Source of the DNA: a bacterium | GTDB lineage: Bacteria; Chloroflexota; Chloroflexia; Thermomicrobiales; UBA6265 | Length of the DNA: 29,366 nt | Direction of reading: 5' to 3' | Assembly (NCBI GenBank): GCA_029977305.1 | Contig: JAPOLF010000004.1 | Coordinates: 1 to 29,366, forward strand | Part shown: positions 21,331 through 29,366 of the stretch, piece after piece | How the letters are laid out: each line of letters starts with the position of its first letter | Position numbering within the stretch: the first letter of the stretch is position 1 | The notes under the pieces: model-generated | Database searches by the model: none | What the model was told of the DNA's origin: nothing | The model's input: only the letters and a program-made list of their open reading frames with translations | Translations under genes and position numbers: made by a program

Positions 21331-22392
21331 TTACTTCGCTGCCGCCTCCACGTTGTCCTTGTTGTAGACCGTGAACGGACCCATGAGGACGCGCAGCGCC
21401 TCAACGTCCGGTCGGGTCGGGTCCTGGGTGATCTCGTACTCACCCATGCGGCCCGCCACGAACTTCTCACCCGCCTCGCCCTTGATCGCGCCAGTGGCAA
21501 GCATGTAAGAGACGTAGTAGGTCAGGTAGCCGAGGTCGACGAAGCTCCAGAGCGCGAATTCCGGCGCACAGCCGTTCATCGTGTACTCGAGCATCTCCGC
21601 CGGAACGCCGAGGCCGGAGACCTTGACGTCCTCGCAGAGGCCCTCGTCCTGAAGCGCCTTCGCCGCCGCCACGATGCCAACCGAGGTCGGCGCCATGATC
21701 AGCTTCATGTCCGGGTACTTCGCGATGAGCGCCTGGGCCTGCTCGTAGCTCTTCTCCGACTGGTCGTCGCCGTAGACGATCTCCAGCATCTTGAGATTCG
21801 CGTACTTCGGATCCTTCAGCGCCTCTTCCATCGCCGCGATCCAGGCATTCTGGTTCGCCGCATCCGGGGACGCCGAGAGAATCGCGAACTCGCCGCCCTC
21901 TTCACCGAGGATCGAGAGCGCCATGTCCGCCATCACCTGGCCGGTCTCGGTGAAGTCCACCTGAGCCACGAACAGGCTCTCGCCCTTCCCGTCGGGGATC
22001 GGCGAGTCCCAGGTCACGACCTTGGTGCCAGCCGCCTGCGCCGCCTCAGCAGCCGGGACGATCTGATCACCGGAGTTGTTCGAGAGCATGACCACCTTGT
22101 AGCCACCGGTCGGGGCGTTGGTCATGAACTCGATCTGTCCCGCGACGCTGTTCTCAGCGGTCGGGCCGACGAAGTCGAACGCCGTCGGGTTCTCAAGCTC
22201 CTTGGCCGCCTCTTCGGCGCCCTGGTTGGCCTGATCGAACGGCAGAATCCCCAAGAACTTCGGCAGGAGCATCATCTTGACGTCCTGGCCCTTGGTGGCT
22301 TCCGCCGCATCCTGGGCGAGCGCAACCATCCCGGCATTGCCGAGGAGGATCGCTCCCGCCATCGCAACTACGAGAGCACGACGCTTGAACAT
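21331..22392 (-). CDS. rhaS: Sugar ABC transporter substrate-binding protein, rhamnose (RhaS) type
   Basis: This 353-residue periplasmic-binding-type protein starts with a signal peptide (FKRRALVVAMAGAILLGNAGM, cut near VALAQ). The mature part belongs to the ribose/AI-2/rhamnose cluster: MLLPKFLGILPFDQANQGAEEAAKEL, AGTKVVTWDSPIP and SASPDAANQNAWI. The second half, LIAKYPDMKLIMAPTSVGI and GLGVPAEMLEYTMNGCAPEFALWSFVDLG, matches my recollection of RhaS rather than LsrB. It is last in the operon after the ATPase and two permeases, and separated from the frameshifted permease by about 100 bases. AAGGAG lies ten bases upstream of the ATG at 22392. Rhamnose is the best guess for ligand, but related sugars or AI-2 are possible and no catabolic genes accompany it. 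Confidence 0.88.
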   Translation of the reverse strand: MFKRRALVVAMAGAILLGNAGMVALAQDAAEATKGQDVKMMLLPKFLGILPFDQANQGAEEAAKELENPTAFDFVGPTAENSVAGQIEFMTNAPTGGYKVVMLSNNSGDQIVPAAEAAQAAGTKVVTWDSPIPDGKGESLFVAQVDFTETGQVMADMALSILGEEGGEFAILSASPDAANQNAWIAAMEEALKDPKYANLKMLEIVYGDDQSEKSYEQAQALIAKYPDMKLIMAPTSVGIVAAAKALQDEGLCEDVKVSGLGVPAEMLEYTMNGCAPEFALWSFVDLGYLTYYVSYMLATGAIKGEAGEKFVAGRMGEYEITQDPTRPDVEALRVLMGPFTVYNKDNVEAAAK

Positions 22393-22489
22393 GCTTCGTT
22401 TGCTCCTTTGCGTTTGCTGCACCGCCGATACCGTTCCATGCCATCCCTGTCGCGGCACATCAGGGACCGCAACGACGCGCCCTGCGCCG

Positions 22490-23493
22490 TCAGCCGGTTG
22501 CCGCCGTCGGCGGCCGTATCGCTTGCTCCGCACGGGAGCGACGCACACGTTCCCCGACTCGCGCGATGAGTCCGGGCACCAGCACCGAGAGAATCAGCAA
22601 CAAGCCGATGATGCCGGTCTGGGTGTTCCCCGTCACCCCGGCGATGATCAGCCCGTTGCGCAAGTTGAGGACGAGGTAGGTGGCGAGCAGCACTCCGACC
22701 ATGGAGCCCACCCCGCCGAAGATGCTGACCCCGCCCAGCAGCACCACCGTGATGATGTCGAGTTCGAATCCTTCCGCCGTGCTTGCCCGCACCCCCCCAG
22801 CCGTGCTGCCATCAGCACACCTGCGAGCGCCGACACCAAGCCCGACGCCAGGAAGATGATCATCCGCGTCTGCGCCACCGGCACCCCGGAGAACCGCGCC
22901 ACCGGCGCGCTGCTCCCGATCACATACGTGCGGCGCCCGAATCCCGTCTTGTGCAGGATCACCGCCGCCGCCACCGCCCCGATCGCATAGACCAGGATCG
23001 AGAACGTCACCGGCCCGATCAGCCCCTTCTGCCCGAGATGGTTGAACCACTCCGGGAAATCGCCCACCGAGCGGTCCTGCACCAACAGGCGCGCCAAACC
23101 CCGGAAGCCGACATACCCCGCCAGCGTCACCGCCAGCGAATTGATCCCGAGCTTCGCGATGAAGAACCCGTTCATCAGCCCGAAGCCGGCTCCGACCCCG
23201 AGCGCCACCAGGATCCCCAGCCACATCGGGAACCCGCTCTCCCACATCGCCGCGACCACCGCCGCCGCGAGCCCCATCATCGAGGCCACCGAGAGATCGA
23301 TCTCCCCGCTGATGATCACGAACGCCATCACCAGGATCACGATCGCCTTCTCGATCCCGAGTTGGAACAGGTTGATCTGGTTGTTGATCGTCAGGAAGTT
23401 CGGCACCTGCGTCACGTTGTACGCCAGCACCACGATCAGCATCAGCAGGAGGATCCCCTCCCACCCCTTCAAGCGGCGGATCAGCGATTCCAT
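22490..23493 (-). pseudogene. Sugar ABC transporter permease, RhaQ-like, frameshifted at a G7 run
   Basis: The permease reads normally from ATG 23493 (MESLIRRLKGWEG) through the conserved SGEIDLSVASMMGL and to ALAGVLMAARLGG, then breaks. The continuation (TAEGFELDIITVVLLGGVSIFGGVGS and the final helices to a stop at 22490) is in another frame. The switch is at a run of seven G on the minus strand (seven C at 22792-22798); one extra G would restore the frame and give about 334 residues. The first frame otherwise runs on to 22648. CUT2 permeases have this length and about eight to ten membrane helices. Its ATG overlaps the upstream permease stop (TGATG). It could be a true mutation, an on/off slippery tract, or an assembly error; all other operon genes are intact. 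Confidence 0.8.
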
Positions 23494-24548
23494 CACTGCA
23501 CCGCCCCCTCTGTCATCGCCATCGCCTTCGCCTTGTCCTTGCGACGCGTCCGCACCCAGGAGGCGCGCAGGCGGTTCAGCAGGATCGAGTCAGCGGTCAC
23601 CGCGACCAGGATCATCAGCCCGAGGATCGCGTCCTTCACGAACTCGCTCACCCCGGCCCACCGCAGCAGGCTCTGCTGCAGCACCTCGATCAGCAACACC
23701 CCGAGCATCGCCCCCAGCACCGATCCGGTGCCTCCCAGCGTGCTCACCCCGCCGACCACCACCGCCGCGACCACCTGGAGCTCCAGCCCCTGTGCCGCCG
23801 TCACCGTGATGTTCCCGAATTTCACGAGGAACATGAACCCCGCCAACCCGGCCAGCGCCCCACAGATCACGAACGCCAGGAAGATGTCTCGCTGCGCCGG
23901 CAGGCCCGCCATCCGCGCCGCGTCCGGGTTCGACCCGATCGCGTACAACCGCCGCCCGAACGGCAGGTACTTCAGCGTCAACTGCCCGAGAATCGCGACC
24001 ACCACCGCGATCGCCACCAGCAACCGCAGGTCGTACCCCGCCACCGAGAAGACCGCGAACCCGGGGATGTCATTCAACCAGTTCGGCAGTTCCGCCGTCG
24101 TCACCGATTTCGCGCCGGAGAACTCCACCAGCACCACCCGGAACAGCGCCAGCGTGCCCAGCGTGGCGATGATCGACGGCACCCCGCCGTACGCCACCAG
24201 CCAGCCGTTCACCGACCCGAGGATGATCCCGATCACCAGTGCGATCAGCACCGCCACCAGCGGATGCATCGCGTTGTCCCGCGTCAGCATCGTGCCGACG
24301 ATGTACGCCGACATCCCGACGATCGACGAGACCGACAAGTCGATGTTCCGGGTGAGCACCACGAACACTTGACCGACCGCCACCACCGCGGTGATCGCCA
24401 AGCCCATCGTCAGGCGGTTGATGCTCCGCGGCGCGAAGTACGAATCGATCTGCGTCGCGAAGAACAGGACCAAGCCGATCGTCACGATCAGCAGGATCAC
24501 CTCGCGAAACTGCTCCGGGCGGATGCGCCGCATCAACGCGTCGTTCAT
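23493..24548 (-). CDS. rhaP: Sugar ABC transporter permease, RhaP-like
   Basis: This is a 351-residue CUT2 inner-membrane permease with about nine or ten hydrophobic helices. Family motifs are LTRNIDLSVSSIVGMSAY (65-82), the SVNGWLVAYGGVPSIIATLGTLALFR block, GRRLYAIGSNPDAARMAGLP, and the EAA-like VVAAVVVGGVSTLGGTGSVLGAMLGVLLI that contacts the ATPase. It should pair with the next permease to form the channel of a rhamnose-type importer. Start and stop are both coupled: its ATG overlaps the ATPase stop (ATGA) and its TGA overlaps the next ATG (TGATG). The C-terminus is unusually basic (RTRRKDKAKAMA). Confidence 0.93.
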   Translation of the reverse strand: MNDALMRRIRPEQFREVILLIVTIGLVLFFATQIDSYFAPRSINRLTMGLAITAVVAVGQVFVVLTRNIDLSVSSIVGMSAYIVGTMLTRDNAMHPLVAVLIALVIGIILGSVNGWLVAYGGVPSIIATLGTLALFRVVLVEFSGAKSVTTAELPNWLNDIPGFAVFSVAGYDLRLLVAIAVVVAILGQLTLKYLPFGRRLYAIGSNPDAARMAGLPAQRDIFLAFVICGALAGLAGFMFLVKFGNITVTAAQGLELQVVAAVVVGGVSTLGGTGSVLGAMLGVLLIEVLQQSLLRWAGVSEFVKDAILGLMILVAVTADSILLNRLRASWVRTRRKDKAKAMAMTEGAVQ

Positions 24549-26134
24549 GCCGATGCCTCCGTCCCGTCATGCGCCGGATCGAGCGTGCCGGGCTTGAAGT
24601 CGAACAAGTCTTCCGCTTGCCCCATCGCCGCGGACAGCACCTTCTGCGGCGTCACCTCGGTGTGGTCGTAGATCGCCATCTGCCGGCCCTCCCGCATCAC
24701 CAGGACGCGGTCGCTCATCGCCAACACCTCCGGCAGGTCCGAGGAGATCATGATGATCGCCATCCCCTGCGCCGCCAGTTCGTCGATCAGGTGGTGCACC
24801 TCGACCTTCGCGCCGACATCGATGCCGCGCGTCGGCTCGTCGAGGATCAGCACCTTCGGATGCGTCTCCAGCCACTTGCTGATGACCACCTTCTGCTGAT
24901 TCCCGCCCGAGAGCTTTCCGGTCGCGGTCTCCACGTTCGGGGTCCGGATGCGCAGATGCTCCCGGTACTGCTCCGCCGTCGCGTTCTCCGCCTCGGTGCG
25001 CAGGAAGCCGAAGTTCGACAGGTACCGCGGCAGAGACGGCAACGAGATGTTCGACGCGATCGACATCGGCAGCACCAATCCCAGCTGACGCCGGTCCTCG
25101 GTGCTGTACGCGATCCCCAGCTTCATCGCATCGCGCGGACTGGTGACCGACACCGCCTCGCCGTTCAGGACGATCTCGCCGCTGTCCGCCGGCGCGATGC
25201 CGAAGAGCGCCAGCCCGACATCGGTCCGGTGCGCACCCACCAACCCGGCGAATCCGAGCACCTCGCCCGCCCGCAGGTCGAAGCTGATGTCGTAGAACAC
25301 GCCCTCGCGGCTCAGGTTGTTCACGCTCAGCCGCACATCGCCCTGCGGCGCGCGCGTGCGCGTGAAGAGCTCCACCACCTCACGCCCGACCATCCCCCGG
25401 ATCGCGCTCGCCGGCGTCACCTCGGAGCGCGGCTGCGTGCTCACCCACTGACCGTCTCGCAGGATCGTCACCCGATCCGCGATCTCGAACACCTCTTCCA
25501 TCCGGTGCGAGATGAAGCAGATCGCAACCCCTTGTGATCGCAGGGTGTCCACGATCCGGAACAGCGTCCGCACCTCGTGCGCCGAGAGCGACGCAGTCGG
25601 CTCGTCCATGATCAGCACGCGCACGTCGAGCGAGATCGCCTTTGCAATCTCCACCGTCTGCTGTTCGGCGAGCGTCAGGCCGCGCGCCGGCGACCCCACA
25701 TCGAGCGACACCCCCAGCCGCCCGAGCACCTCGTCGGCCTCCCGCTGCATCTTTCGATAGTCGACGAACACCCCGCGCTTCCGATGGCCGATGAAGATGT
25801 TCTCCGCCACCGAGAGGTCGGGGAAGATCATCGGCTCCTGGTAGATCGCCGCCACGCCCAATCGCTGCGCGTCCTGTGACGATCCCACCTTCACCGGCTT
25901 CCCATCCAGCAGGATCTCCCCCGTGTCCTGCTGCTGGATGCCCGTCATGATCTTGATCAGCGTCGACTTGCCCGCGCCGTTCTCGCCGAGCAGGGCATGC
26001 ACTTCTCCCGCGTACAAGGGCAGGGAGACATCTTTCAGGGCTTGCGTGCCACCGAACTGCTTCGAGATGTTCACCATCTCGAGCACGGGCATCTGGCCGT
26101 CCGTGGCCTGCCGCGACATCGCGGGCTCCGGCAT
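24545..26134 (-). CDS. rhaT: Sugar ABC transporter ATP-binding protein with two nucleotide-binding domains, RhaT-type
   Basis: This is a 529-residue double ATPase of the CUT2 sugar importers. The first domain has Walker A GENGAGKST (50-58), the relaxed signature LTLAEQQTVEIAKA and Walker B VLIMDEPT. The second has the degenerate P-loop FAGLVGAHRT expected for CUT2 ATPases, LSGGNQQKVVISKWL and VLILDEPTRGIDVG. So one catalytic site is probably inactive, as in its relatives. ATG 26134 was chosen over a GTG three codons earlier because GGAG sits nine bases before it. It heads the operon, followed by two permeases and the binding protein. 'rhaT' here means the ABC ATPase of the Rhizobium naming, not the E. 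coli proton symporter. No transcription regulator or catabolic gene is adjacent. Confidence 0.93.
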   Translation of the reverse strand: MPEPAMSRQATDGQMPVLEMVNISKQFGGTQALKDVSLPLYAGEVHALLGENGAGKSTLIKIMTGIQQQDTGEILLDGKPVKVGSSQDAQRLGVAAIYQEPMIFPDLSVAENIFIGHRKRGVFVDYRKMQREADEVLGRLGVSLDVGSPARGLTLAEQQTVEIAKAISLDVRVLIMDEPTASLSAHEVRTLFRIVDTLRSQGVAICFISHRMEEVFEIADRVTILRDGQWVSTQPRSEVTPASAIRGMVGREVVELFTRTRAPQGDVRLSVNNLSREGVFYDISFDLRAGEVLGFAGLVGAHRTDVGLALFGIAPADSGEIVLNGEAVSVTSPRDAMKLGIAYSTEDRRQLGLVLPMSIASNISLPSLPRYLSNFGFLRTEAENATAEQYREHLRIRTPNVETATGKLSGGNQQKVVISKWLETHPKVLILDEPTRGIDVGAKVEVHHLIDELAAQGMAIIMISSDLPEVLAMSDRVLVMREGRQMAIYDHTEVTPQKVLSAAMGQAEDLFDFKPGTLDPAHDGTEASA

Positions 26135-26388
26135 GGATATCACTCCGGATCTCGGTTACCGGCGTCGTCGCCAGCATTCACGCACTCTACGGCCCACCCG
26201 CTAGGCGGAGCGACCTTGTATCACACCCCTCGATGACACCGCAACGTCCGCCCGCCCGCCCGCGCCAGAAAGTCAACGTGTGACAAACGCGCAACCGACG
26301 CCCGCTCAACATTGCAACTGCTCCCCGCCACCCCGACACTTCGACTGAGCGAAGCGACGCTCATAGGTGCCACGCGAACAGGTGAACC

Positions 26389-26769
26389 ATGCGCCGTTGG
26401 ACACGTGCCGCCGCGACACTGATGGTGGTGATCCTCGCCATTGGTTTGGCATCCACACCAGTGGAATGCGCGATTGCCCATGGGCCCCATTCCCTGTACC
26501 AACGGATGGGCACCGTCACCCTCATCATCGCCACCCCTGGCATCAATCACCACCACCACCATCTGACCGCAGAGGCGAACCACGCCGGTACCGTGGAAGC
26601 CGCTGCCCAGGTCGCCCCACAAACCGTCTCCTCGATGTTCGGCACCATCGCCGCTGTCCTAGCCTCTCCGCCGGGTCAATCGCCCCGAACCGAGCCCGCC
26701 TTCATCGCTCCCTCGGCCAACTCCTTGAGCAGCCAATGGACCGCCCCCACGGGGGCCTCGCCCGGATAG
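26389..26769 (+). CDS. Small exported His-rich protein of unknown function
   Basis: This is a 126-residue predicted exported protein. Residues 1-29 make a signal peptide (basic MRRWTR, hydrophobic core, STPVECAIA before HGPHS). The mature part has HGPHS near its start and a NHHHHHL cluster around residues 53-59, then a Ser/Ala/Pro-rich tail. The histidine clusters and its place as first gene before a thioredoxin-CcdA fusion, Sco and PCuAC suggest metal (copper) binding, which is inference. I do not recognise a defined family; it may be a distant relative of small copper-associated exported proteins. The ATG at 26389 follows AGGTG closely. The 254-base divergent gap upstream (26135-26388) shows no gene and no convincing promoter, only a small CTTCG/CGAAG hairpin at about 26341-26355. 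Confidence 0.65.
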   Translation: MRRWTRAAATLMVVILAIGLASTPVECAIAHGPHSLYQRMGTVTLIIATPGINHHHHHLTAEANHAGTVEAAAQVAPQTVSSMFGTIAAVLASPPGQSPRTEPAFIAPSANSLSSQWTAPTGASPG

Positions 26770-26830
26770 CCGCACCGACCTCCATCCTGGCAGCGTGTTC
26801 ACGCCATCAGCGTGTCACCCGAGGTCGTCC

Positions 26831-28096
26831 ATGCCGTCCTTCCGTCCACCAGCAGTGCGCCGCGTCGCCCGTCACCATCGACGGGCCAGCTTCGTTGCGC
26901 TGCTCACGGCGTGGATGCTGCTCGCCCTGCCCGCGCTGGTCCGCGCAGAGACGCCCGAGTTTTCCGCCCCGCTCCTCAACGGTGGCGAGACCTCCCTCGC
27001 GGATTACCGCGGCAAGGTCGTCCTCCTCAATAGTTGGGCCACCTGGTGCGAACCCTGCAAAGAGGAGATGCCAGAACTCCAACGCCTCTCTGAGGACTAC
27101 GCCGATGACGGCCTCGTCGTCCTTGGTGCCTCCATCGATCGCCGCGGTGCGGATGACCGCATCGCGGCCTTCACCAAGGAATACGGCGTCACCTTCCCGA
27201 TCCTCCTGGACCCAACCAACGCCTTCGCCGCCACATTCCACACGCGCGGAGTCCCGCAATCCGTCCTCATCGGACGGGATGGTTCCGTCGTCCACACCTG
27301 GCAAGGCGCCATCGGTGTCGATCCCACCGCTGATGCTGCCGCGATCGAGGCCGCCCTCAGCAACACCTCCCCGGTCACGATCACGGCCGCCCGCGTCGGC
27401 ATCCCGGTCGCCTTCGCCGCTGGCGTGCTGAGTTTCCTCTCGCCGTGCGTGCTCCCCTTGGTTCCGGTCTATGTCGGCATCCTCACCGGGATGAGCGTCG
27501 CTGATCTCTCCAGCACCGACCCTGCCACCCAGCGCCGCGCTCGCTCCGCCGCCCTCCGCAACGGCGCCCTTTTCGTGATCGGGTTCTCGCTGGTCTTCAT
27601 CGCGCTCGGGGCGTCGGCGACTGCCATCGGCACCGCTCTCGGCGACAACCGTGTCTGGCTCTCCCGCATCGGTGGGGTCGTCCTCTTGGTGCTCGGGTTG
27701 CACCTCGTCGGATGGCTCCACCTGCCGTTTCTCGATCGCGCGTTCCAGATGGACACCACCTCGCGGCCTGCCGGCCTGCTCGGGTCCCTCCTCATTGGCA
27801 TCGCCTTCGGGGCAGCATGGACACCCTGTATCGGCCCCGCCTTGGCAACGGTCCTGACGCTTGCGGCCTCCACCGCCACCGTCAGAGACGGCATGCTCCT
27901 GCTCGCCGTCTACGCCGTCGGTCTCGCGGTGCCATTCTTGCTGTCAGCGCTCTTGCTCGATCGCTTCCTGCGCGGCTCCAATCGGGTCAAGCGGTGGCTC
28001 CCCCAACTACAGATCGCCAGCGGCATCCTGGTCATCGCCATGGCGATCCTGCTACTCACCGATTCCTTCGCAAGGCTCGTGGAGTTCTTCGCATGA
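26831..28096 (+). CDS. Thioredoxin (TlpA-like)-CcdA fusion, membrane thiol reductant carrier
   Basis: This is a 421-residue fusion of two redox modules. A signal anchor (20-38) leads to a TlpA/ResA-type thioredoxin domain with the active site TWCEPC (C73, C76) and the cis-proline loop RGVPQSVLI (139-147). A CcdA/DsbD-beta membrane domain of about six helices (185-415) follows, carrying the two conserved redox cysteines in LSPCVLPLVP (C206) and WTPCIGPAL (C333). Family knowledge says CcdA carries electrons from cytosolic thioredoxin across the membrane to an extracytoplasmic thioredoxin; here donor and acceptor are one polypeptide, with the thioredoxin at the N-terminus. That is the reverse of the DipZ order (CcdA first). 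The ATG at 26831 has GAGGT upstream. Its TGA overlaps the sco ATG (ATGA). The context points to cytochrome c oxidase CuA-site assembly. Confidence 0.93.
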   Translation: MPSFRPPAVRRVARHHRRASFVALLTAWMLLALPALVRAETPEFSAPLLNGGETSLADYRGKVVLLNSWATWCEPCKEEMPELQRLSEDYADDGLVVLGASIDRRGADDRIAAFTKEYGVTFPILLDPTNAFAATFHTRGVPQSVLIGRDGSVVHTWQGAIGVDPTADAAAIEAALSNTSPVTITAARVGIPVAFAAGVLSFLSPCVLPLVPVYVGILTGMSVADLSSTDPATQRRARSAALRNGALFVIGFSLVFIALGASATAIGTALGDNRVWLSRIGGVVLLVLGLHLVGWLHLPFLDRAFQMDTTSRPAGLLGSLLIGIAFGAAWTPCIGPALATVLTLAASTATVRDGMLLLAVYAVGLAVPFLLSALLLDRFLRGSNRVKRWLPQLQIASGILVIAMAILLLTDSFARLVEFFA

Positions 28097-28755
28097 GTGA
28101 TCAACCATCCCCCCAACCGACGGCTTCGGCGCATCGCCTGCTTCCCATCATCGGCGGCTTCGTGCTCGTCGCCGCCGTCGCGATCGCGCTCTGGTGGGTG
28201 CTCATCGGCCGCGGTGGATCGGCCGACTACGTCTACCACGGCGGCGTCTACTCCCCCGCCGCACCGGCCGCCGCGCTCGATCTCACCGATCAGCACGGCA
28301 ACCCCTTCAGTCTCGGGCAACTCAAGGACAAGGTGGTGCTCGTCTACTTCGGCTACACCACCTGTCCCGACCTCTGCCCCACGACGCTGAGCGACTTCAG
28401 CACCATCAAGGAGGGACTCGGCCCGCTCGCCGACAACGTCGCCTTCATGCTCGTCACCATCGACCCCGACCGCGACTCGGAGGCCCGACTCAGCGAATAC
28501 CTGAAGTTCTTCGACCCGGAGTTCATCGGCCTCACCGGCGATCCCGCGGCCCTCACCGCCGCCCAGCAGGCTTACGGCGTCAGCGTCGAGCGCGTCGAAT
28601 ACCCGGAATCCGCCACCAAGTACCTGATGAATCACTCGGCACTCACCTATCTCATCGACCCGGAGGGCAATCTCCTCGTTTCATATCCCTACGGAACCAC
28701 GGCGGCCGACATCGAGGCCGACGTGCGCCATATCCTCAGCGAAAACGCCCGCTGA
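28093..28755 (+). CDS. sco: SCO1/SenC family copper metallochaperone
   Basis: This 220-residue Sco protein delivers copper to, or reduces, the CuA site of cytochrome c oxidase. An N-terminal membrane anchor spans about residues 16-38. The thioredoxin-like domain carries the copper motif CPDLCP (C91, C95) after VVLVYFGYTT, the TIDPDRDS block and the third ligand H181 in MNHSALTYLID. These are all the residues needed for copper binding. It starts at ATG 28093, which overlaps the stop of the thioredoxin-CcdA fusion, and the next gene is a PCuAC chaperone. Sco and PCuAC are known to act together on CuA, with thiol reduction by thioredoxin-like partners, so this is a coherent assembly operon. Confidence 0.95.
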   Translation: MSDQPSPQPTASAHRLLPIIGGFVLVAAVAIALWWVLIGRGGSADYVYHGGVYSPAAPAAALDLTDQHGNPFSLGQLKDKVVLVYFGYTTCPDLCPTTLSDFSTIKEGLGPLADNVAFMLVTIDPDRDSEARLSEYLKFFDPEFIGLTGDPAALTAAQQAYGVSVERVEYPESATKYLMNHSALTYLIDPEGNLLVSYPYGTTAADIEADVRHILSENAR

Positions 28756-28783
28756 GCGCGTGTCATCGAAAGGACGTGTCATC

Positions 28784-29366
28784 GTGAACATGAATCGTCG
28801 CCGATTGATCCTCTCCGCCGCTGGTTTCGCGGCGCTCGCAGCCATGCCGGCCACACCCGCCCTCGCCCGCCAAGATGCCATGGCCGAGGGCGGCATGGGT
28901 GCCGCCTTCATGCACATCGCCAACGCCGCGAAGGAGGCGGACACCCTCGTCTCCGTCACCGGTCCCGCCGCCAAGTCGATTGAAGTCCACGAGATGCGCG
29001 AGGACGGCGGCATGATGAAGATGCAGCCACTCAAGGACGGGCTCGAGATCCCCGCCGAGGGCGAGGTCGAGCTCAAACCCGGCGGTTACCACATCATGAT
29101 GATCGGCCTCACCGAGGACCTCACCGAGGGCACGACCATCGAGCTCACCCTCACCTTCAAGCATGCCGGGGATCTCAAACTCGAGGTCCCGGTGATCAAT
29201 CCGGATGACGCTGCCGAGAAGGCCGCTGGCCCCGCCACCGTCGGTGACATCACCGTCGACAAGGCATGGGCCCGTCCCGCTCCCGCCATGGCCGGTGGCA
29301 TGGGACAAGCCATGGCCGAAGGCGGCATGGGTGCCGCCTTCATGCACATCGCCAACGCCGCGAAGG
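28784..29366 (+). CDS. PCuAC (DUF461) copper chaperone, tandem domain, C-terminus outside the window
   Basis: The gene starts with GTG at 28784, with AAAGGA nine bases upstream, and runs off the right edge. Residues 1-29 are a signal peptide (NRRRLILSAAGFAALAAMPATPALA). The first PCuAC domain (about 34-138) has ligands H69, M80, H103 and M105, close to the canonical H-X10-M-X21-H-X-M motif that binds Cu(I). After a linker (DDAAEKAAGPAT), a second copy starts with ITVDKAWARPAPA, the usual N-terminal strand of PCuAC, which the first copy lacks. The first and second copies share 58 nearly identical bases. PCuAC hands copper to CuA of cytochrome oxidase, in agreement with the sco gene just upstream. 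Confidence 0.9.
   Translation, partial: MNMNRRRLILSAAGFAALAAMPATPALARQDAMAEGGMGAAFMHIANAAKEADTLVSVTGPAAKSIEVHEMREDGGMMKMQPLKDGLEIPAEGEVELKPGGYHIMMIGLTEDLTEGTTIELTLTFKHAGDLKLEVPVINPDDAAEKAAGPATVGDITVDKAWARPAPAMAGGMGQAMAEGGMGAAFMHIANAAK
28877..28934 (+). repeat. 58-nt direct repeat, first copy
   Basis: Identical to 29309-29366 except one base (G at 28888, A at 29320). It encodes AMAEGGMGAAFMHIANAAK in the first PCuAC domain. The copies are 432 bases (144 codons) apart, so the frame is kept. Confidence 0.85.
29309..29366 (+). repeat. 58-nt direct repeat, second copy, reaching the window end
   Basis: This second copy runs exactly to the last base of the window, so its true right limit is unknown. 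It lies in the second PCuAC domain. Confidence 0.8.

Noticed and set aside
22783..24372. A 529-codon plus-strand frame over the permeases
   Set aside because: Arg/His/Pro-rich antisense of two hydrophobic permeases; no start signal or recognisable domain.

Overview
The window is GC-rich and densely coding, with short intergenic gaps and long non-coding shadow frames. It most resembles a Gram-positive-like or monoderm bacterium, probably Chloroflexota (Thermomicrobia-like). This rests on an RNase Y / YmdB / SpoVS cluster, a compact non-adenylylated-type glutamine synthetase, Excalibur-type and 'sunset'-type exported proteins, small Flp pilins, an IspDF fusion, and Sco/PCuAC copper-delivery genes. 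The phylum call is inference. No rRNA, tRNA, insertion sequence, integrase or CRISPR array was seen.

Layout. 1-1762 (minus): the start of a COG3910-like ATPase, a strong hairpin terminator, and glutamine synthetase with an Ala/Lys-rich N-terminal tail. 2033-3121 (plus): two tandem secreted Excalibur-type proteins behind a recognisable promoter. 3118-8823 (minus): a formamidase-family enzyme, a Cys/Met-metabolism PLP enzyme, a DJ-1/isonitrile-hydratase-like protein, and a large three-PAS membrane histidine kinase. 8889-9202 (plus): a good sigma-70-type promoter with a perfect 20-bp palindrome at its predicted start site, driving a 57-residue protein.

9392-15239 (plus): a probable long housekeeping operon of rny, ymdB, an N-terminally extended spoVS, a PHP phosphoesterase, ispDF and dtd. 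15261-16011 (minus): a terminator and three nearly identical 60-residue Flp pilins. 16334-18130 (plus): a second PLP enzyme and a zinc-ribbon membrane protein. 18150-20008 (minus): two proteins sharing a CP..HP.KGN ('sunset'-like) domain, one carrying a histone-H1-like repeat. 20140-21270 (plus): rlmN. 21281-26134 (minus): a rhamnose-type CUT2 ABC transporter operon (ATPase, permease, frameshifted permease, binding protein) ending at a palindromic terminator. 26389-29366 (plus): a copper/redox operon with a His-rich exported protein, a thioredoxin-CcdA fusion, Sco, and a PCuAC protein that begins to repeat as the window ends.

The most notable points are the possible isonitrile-to-formamide degradation operon, the palindrome-controlled small gene beside it, the H1-like repeat protein with a domain at each end, the SpoVS with a long acidic extension, and the G7 frameshift in the sugar permease.
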